This document shows positions 4,818 through 5,104 of a DNA stretch of 5,104 bases, in pieces. Position numbers and translations under genes: made by a program. The notes under the pieces are model-generated. The model made no database searches and was not told the DNA's origin. It worked only from the letters and a program-made list of their open reading frames with translations. This stretch comes from JAATGA01 sp047605605 (GTDB taxonomy: Bacteria > Pseudomonadota > Alphaproteobacteria > Rhodobacterales > Rhodobacteraceae). The stretch spans positions 1 to 5,104 of the forward strand of contig JASGFG010000128.1 of the NCBI GenBank assembly GCA_047605605.1, read 5' to 3'. Within the stretch, counting starts at the first letter, position 1. Each line of letters opens with the position of its first letter.

Positions 4818-5104
4818 ATGACCAAATACGATGAAGCCTGGGTTGCCGCCGAGGAAGCGAAACGCAAGTGGCTGGACGAGAACGGGCTTTACAAGGCCGA
4901 GGATGAACATTCCTCCTGCGGGGTGGGTCTGGTCGTCTCGATCTCGGGCAAACCCAGCCGCAAGGTGGTGCAGGCGGGGATCGACGCGCTGAAGGCGATC
5001 TGGCACCGGGGTGCTGTCGATGCCGATGGCAAGACTGGCGATGGCGCGGGCATCCATGTGCAGATCCCGGTCAAGTTCTTTTACGACGTGGTGCGCCGCA
5101 CCGG
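4818..5104 (+). CDS. gltB: Glutamate synthase (NADPH) large subunit, alpha chain, N-terminal part
   Basis: The reading frame from ATG 4818 stays open to the right edge (95 full codons), so only the start of a protein that is normally about 1500 residues is visible. It is the beginning of the class II glutamine amidotransferase domain, which releases ammonia from glutamine. The sequence has a short propeptide, then HSSCGVG with Cys34 as the predicted N-terminal nucleophile exposed after removal of 33 residues. This fits the roughly 36 to 42 residues removed in other GltB proteins. The segments SRKVVQAGIDALKAIWHRGA and DADGKTGDGAGIHVQIP are hallmark GltB sequence. The start has a Shine-Dalgarno sequence overlapping the previous stop. 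GltB works with GltD, encoded two genes upstream. The FMN/synthase and C-terminal domains, and the 3Fe-4S cluster, lie outside the window. It is cut by the window edge and shows no sign of breakage. Confidence 0.95.
   Translation, partial: MTKYDEAWVAAEEAKRKWLDENGLYKAEDEHSSCGVGLVVSISGKPSRKVVQAGIDALKAIWHRGAVDADGKTGDGAGIHVQIPVKFFYDVVRRT

Noticed and set aside
3445..5057. Minus-strand open frames opposite the secreted-protein, GFA and gltB genes
   Set aside because: They overlap three well-supported plus-strand genes and have the biased composition of reverse-complement frames.

Overview
The window is chromosomal, GC-rich DNA from an alphaproteobacterium, most probably a member of the Rhodobacteraceae (Paracoccus/Rhodobacter-like). 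I infer this from the codon bias, from a bacterial NDUFA9-like protein (a family shared by alphaproteobacteria and mitochondria), and from the sequence character of the glutamate synthase subunits. No species is assigned. The genes share one codon style and nothing suggests recent transfer: I see no insertion sequence, integrase, CRISPR array or phage gene.

Layout: the left edge holds the 5' part of a tRNA-Leu(CAG) gene on the minus strand, with a good promoter at 60-88. From the same gap a plus-strand series of genes begins. First comes a two-gene unit: an NDUFA9-like NAD(P)-binding protein (208-1194) and, 17 bases later, undecaprenyl-diphosphatase uppP (1212-2015). Next is a 159-base intergenic region of about 47% GC (hand count), clearly more AT-rich than its surroundings. 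It carries a perfect 19-base direct repeat whose copies start 74 bases apart.

The second unit is gltD (2175-3611, glutamate synthase small subunit), a secreted four-cysteine protein of unknown function (3655-4371), a GFA-family zinc protein (4377-4814), and the start of gltB (4818 to beyond the right edge, glutamate synthase large subunit). Gaps inside this unit are 43, 5 and 3 bases and no intrinsic terminator is visible, so it is probably one transcript.

Functionally, GltD and GltB together form NADPH-dependent glutamate synthase (GOGAT), the main ammonium-assimilation enzyme together with glutamine synthetase. The two genes between them have no known role in that reaction. UppP recycles the lipid carrier for peptidoglycan synthesis. 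The NDUFA9-like protein may be linked to respiratory complex I. Most of the window is ordinary core genome. The points worth a second look are the phased direct repeat upstream of gltD and the two uncharacterised genes between gltD and gltB.
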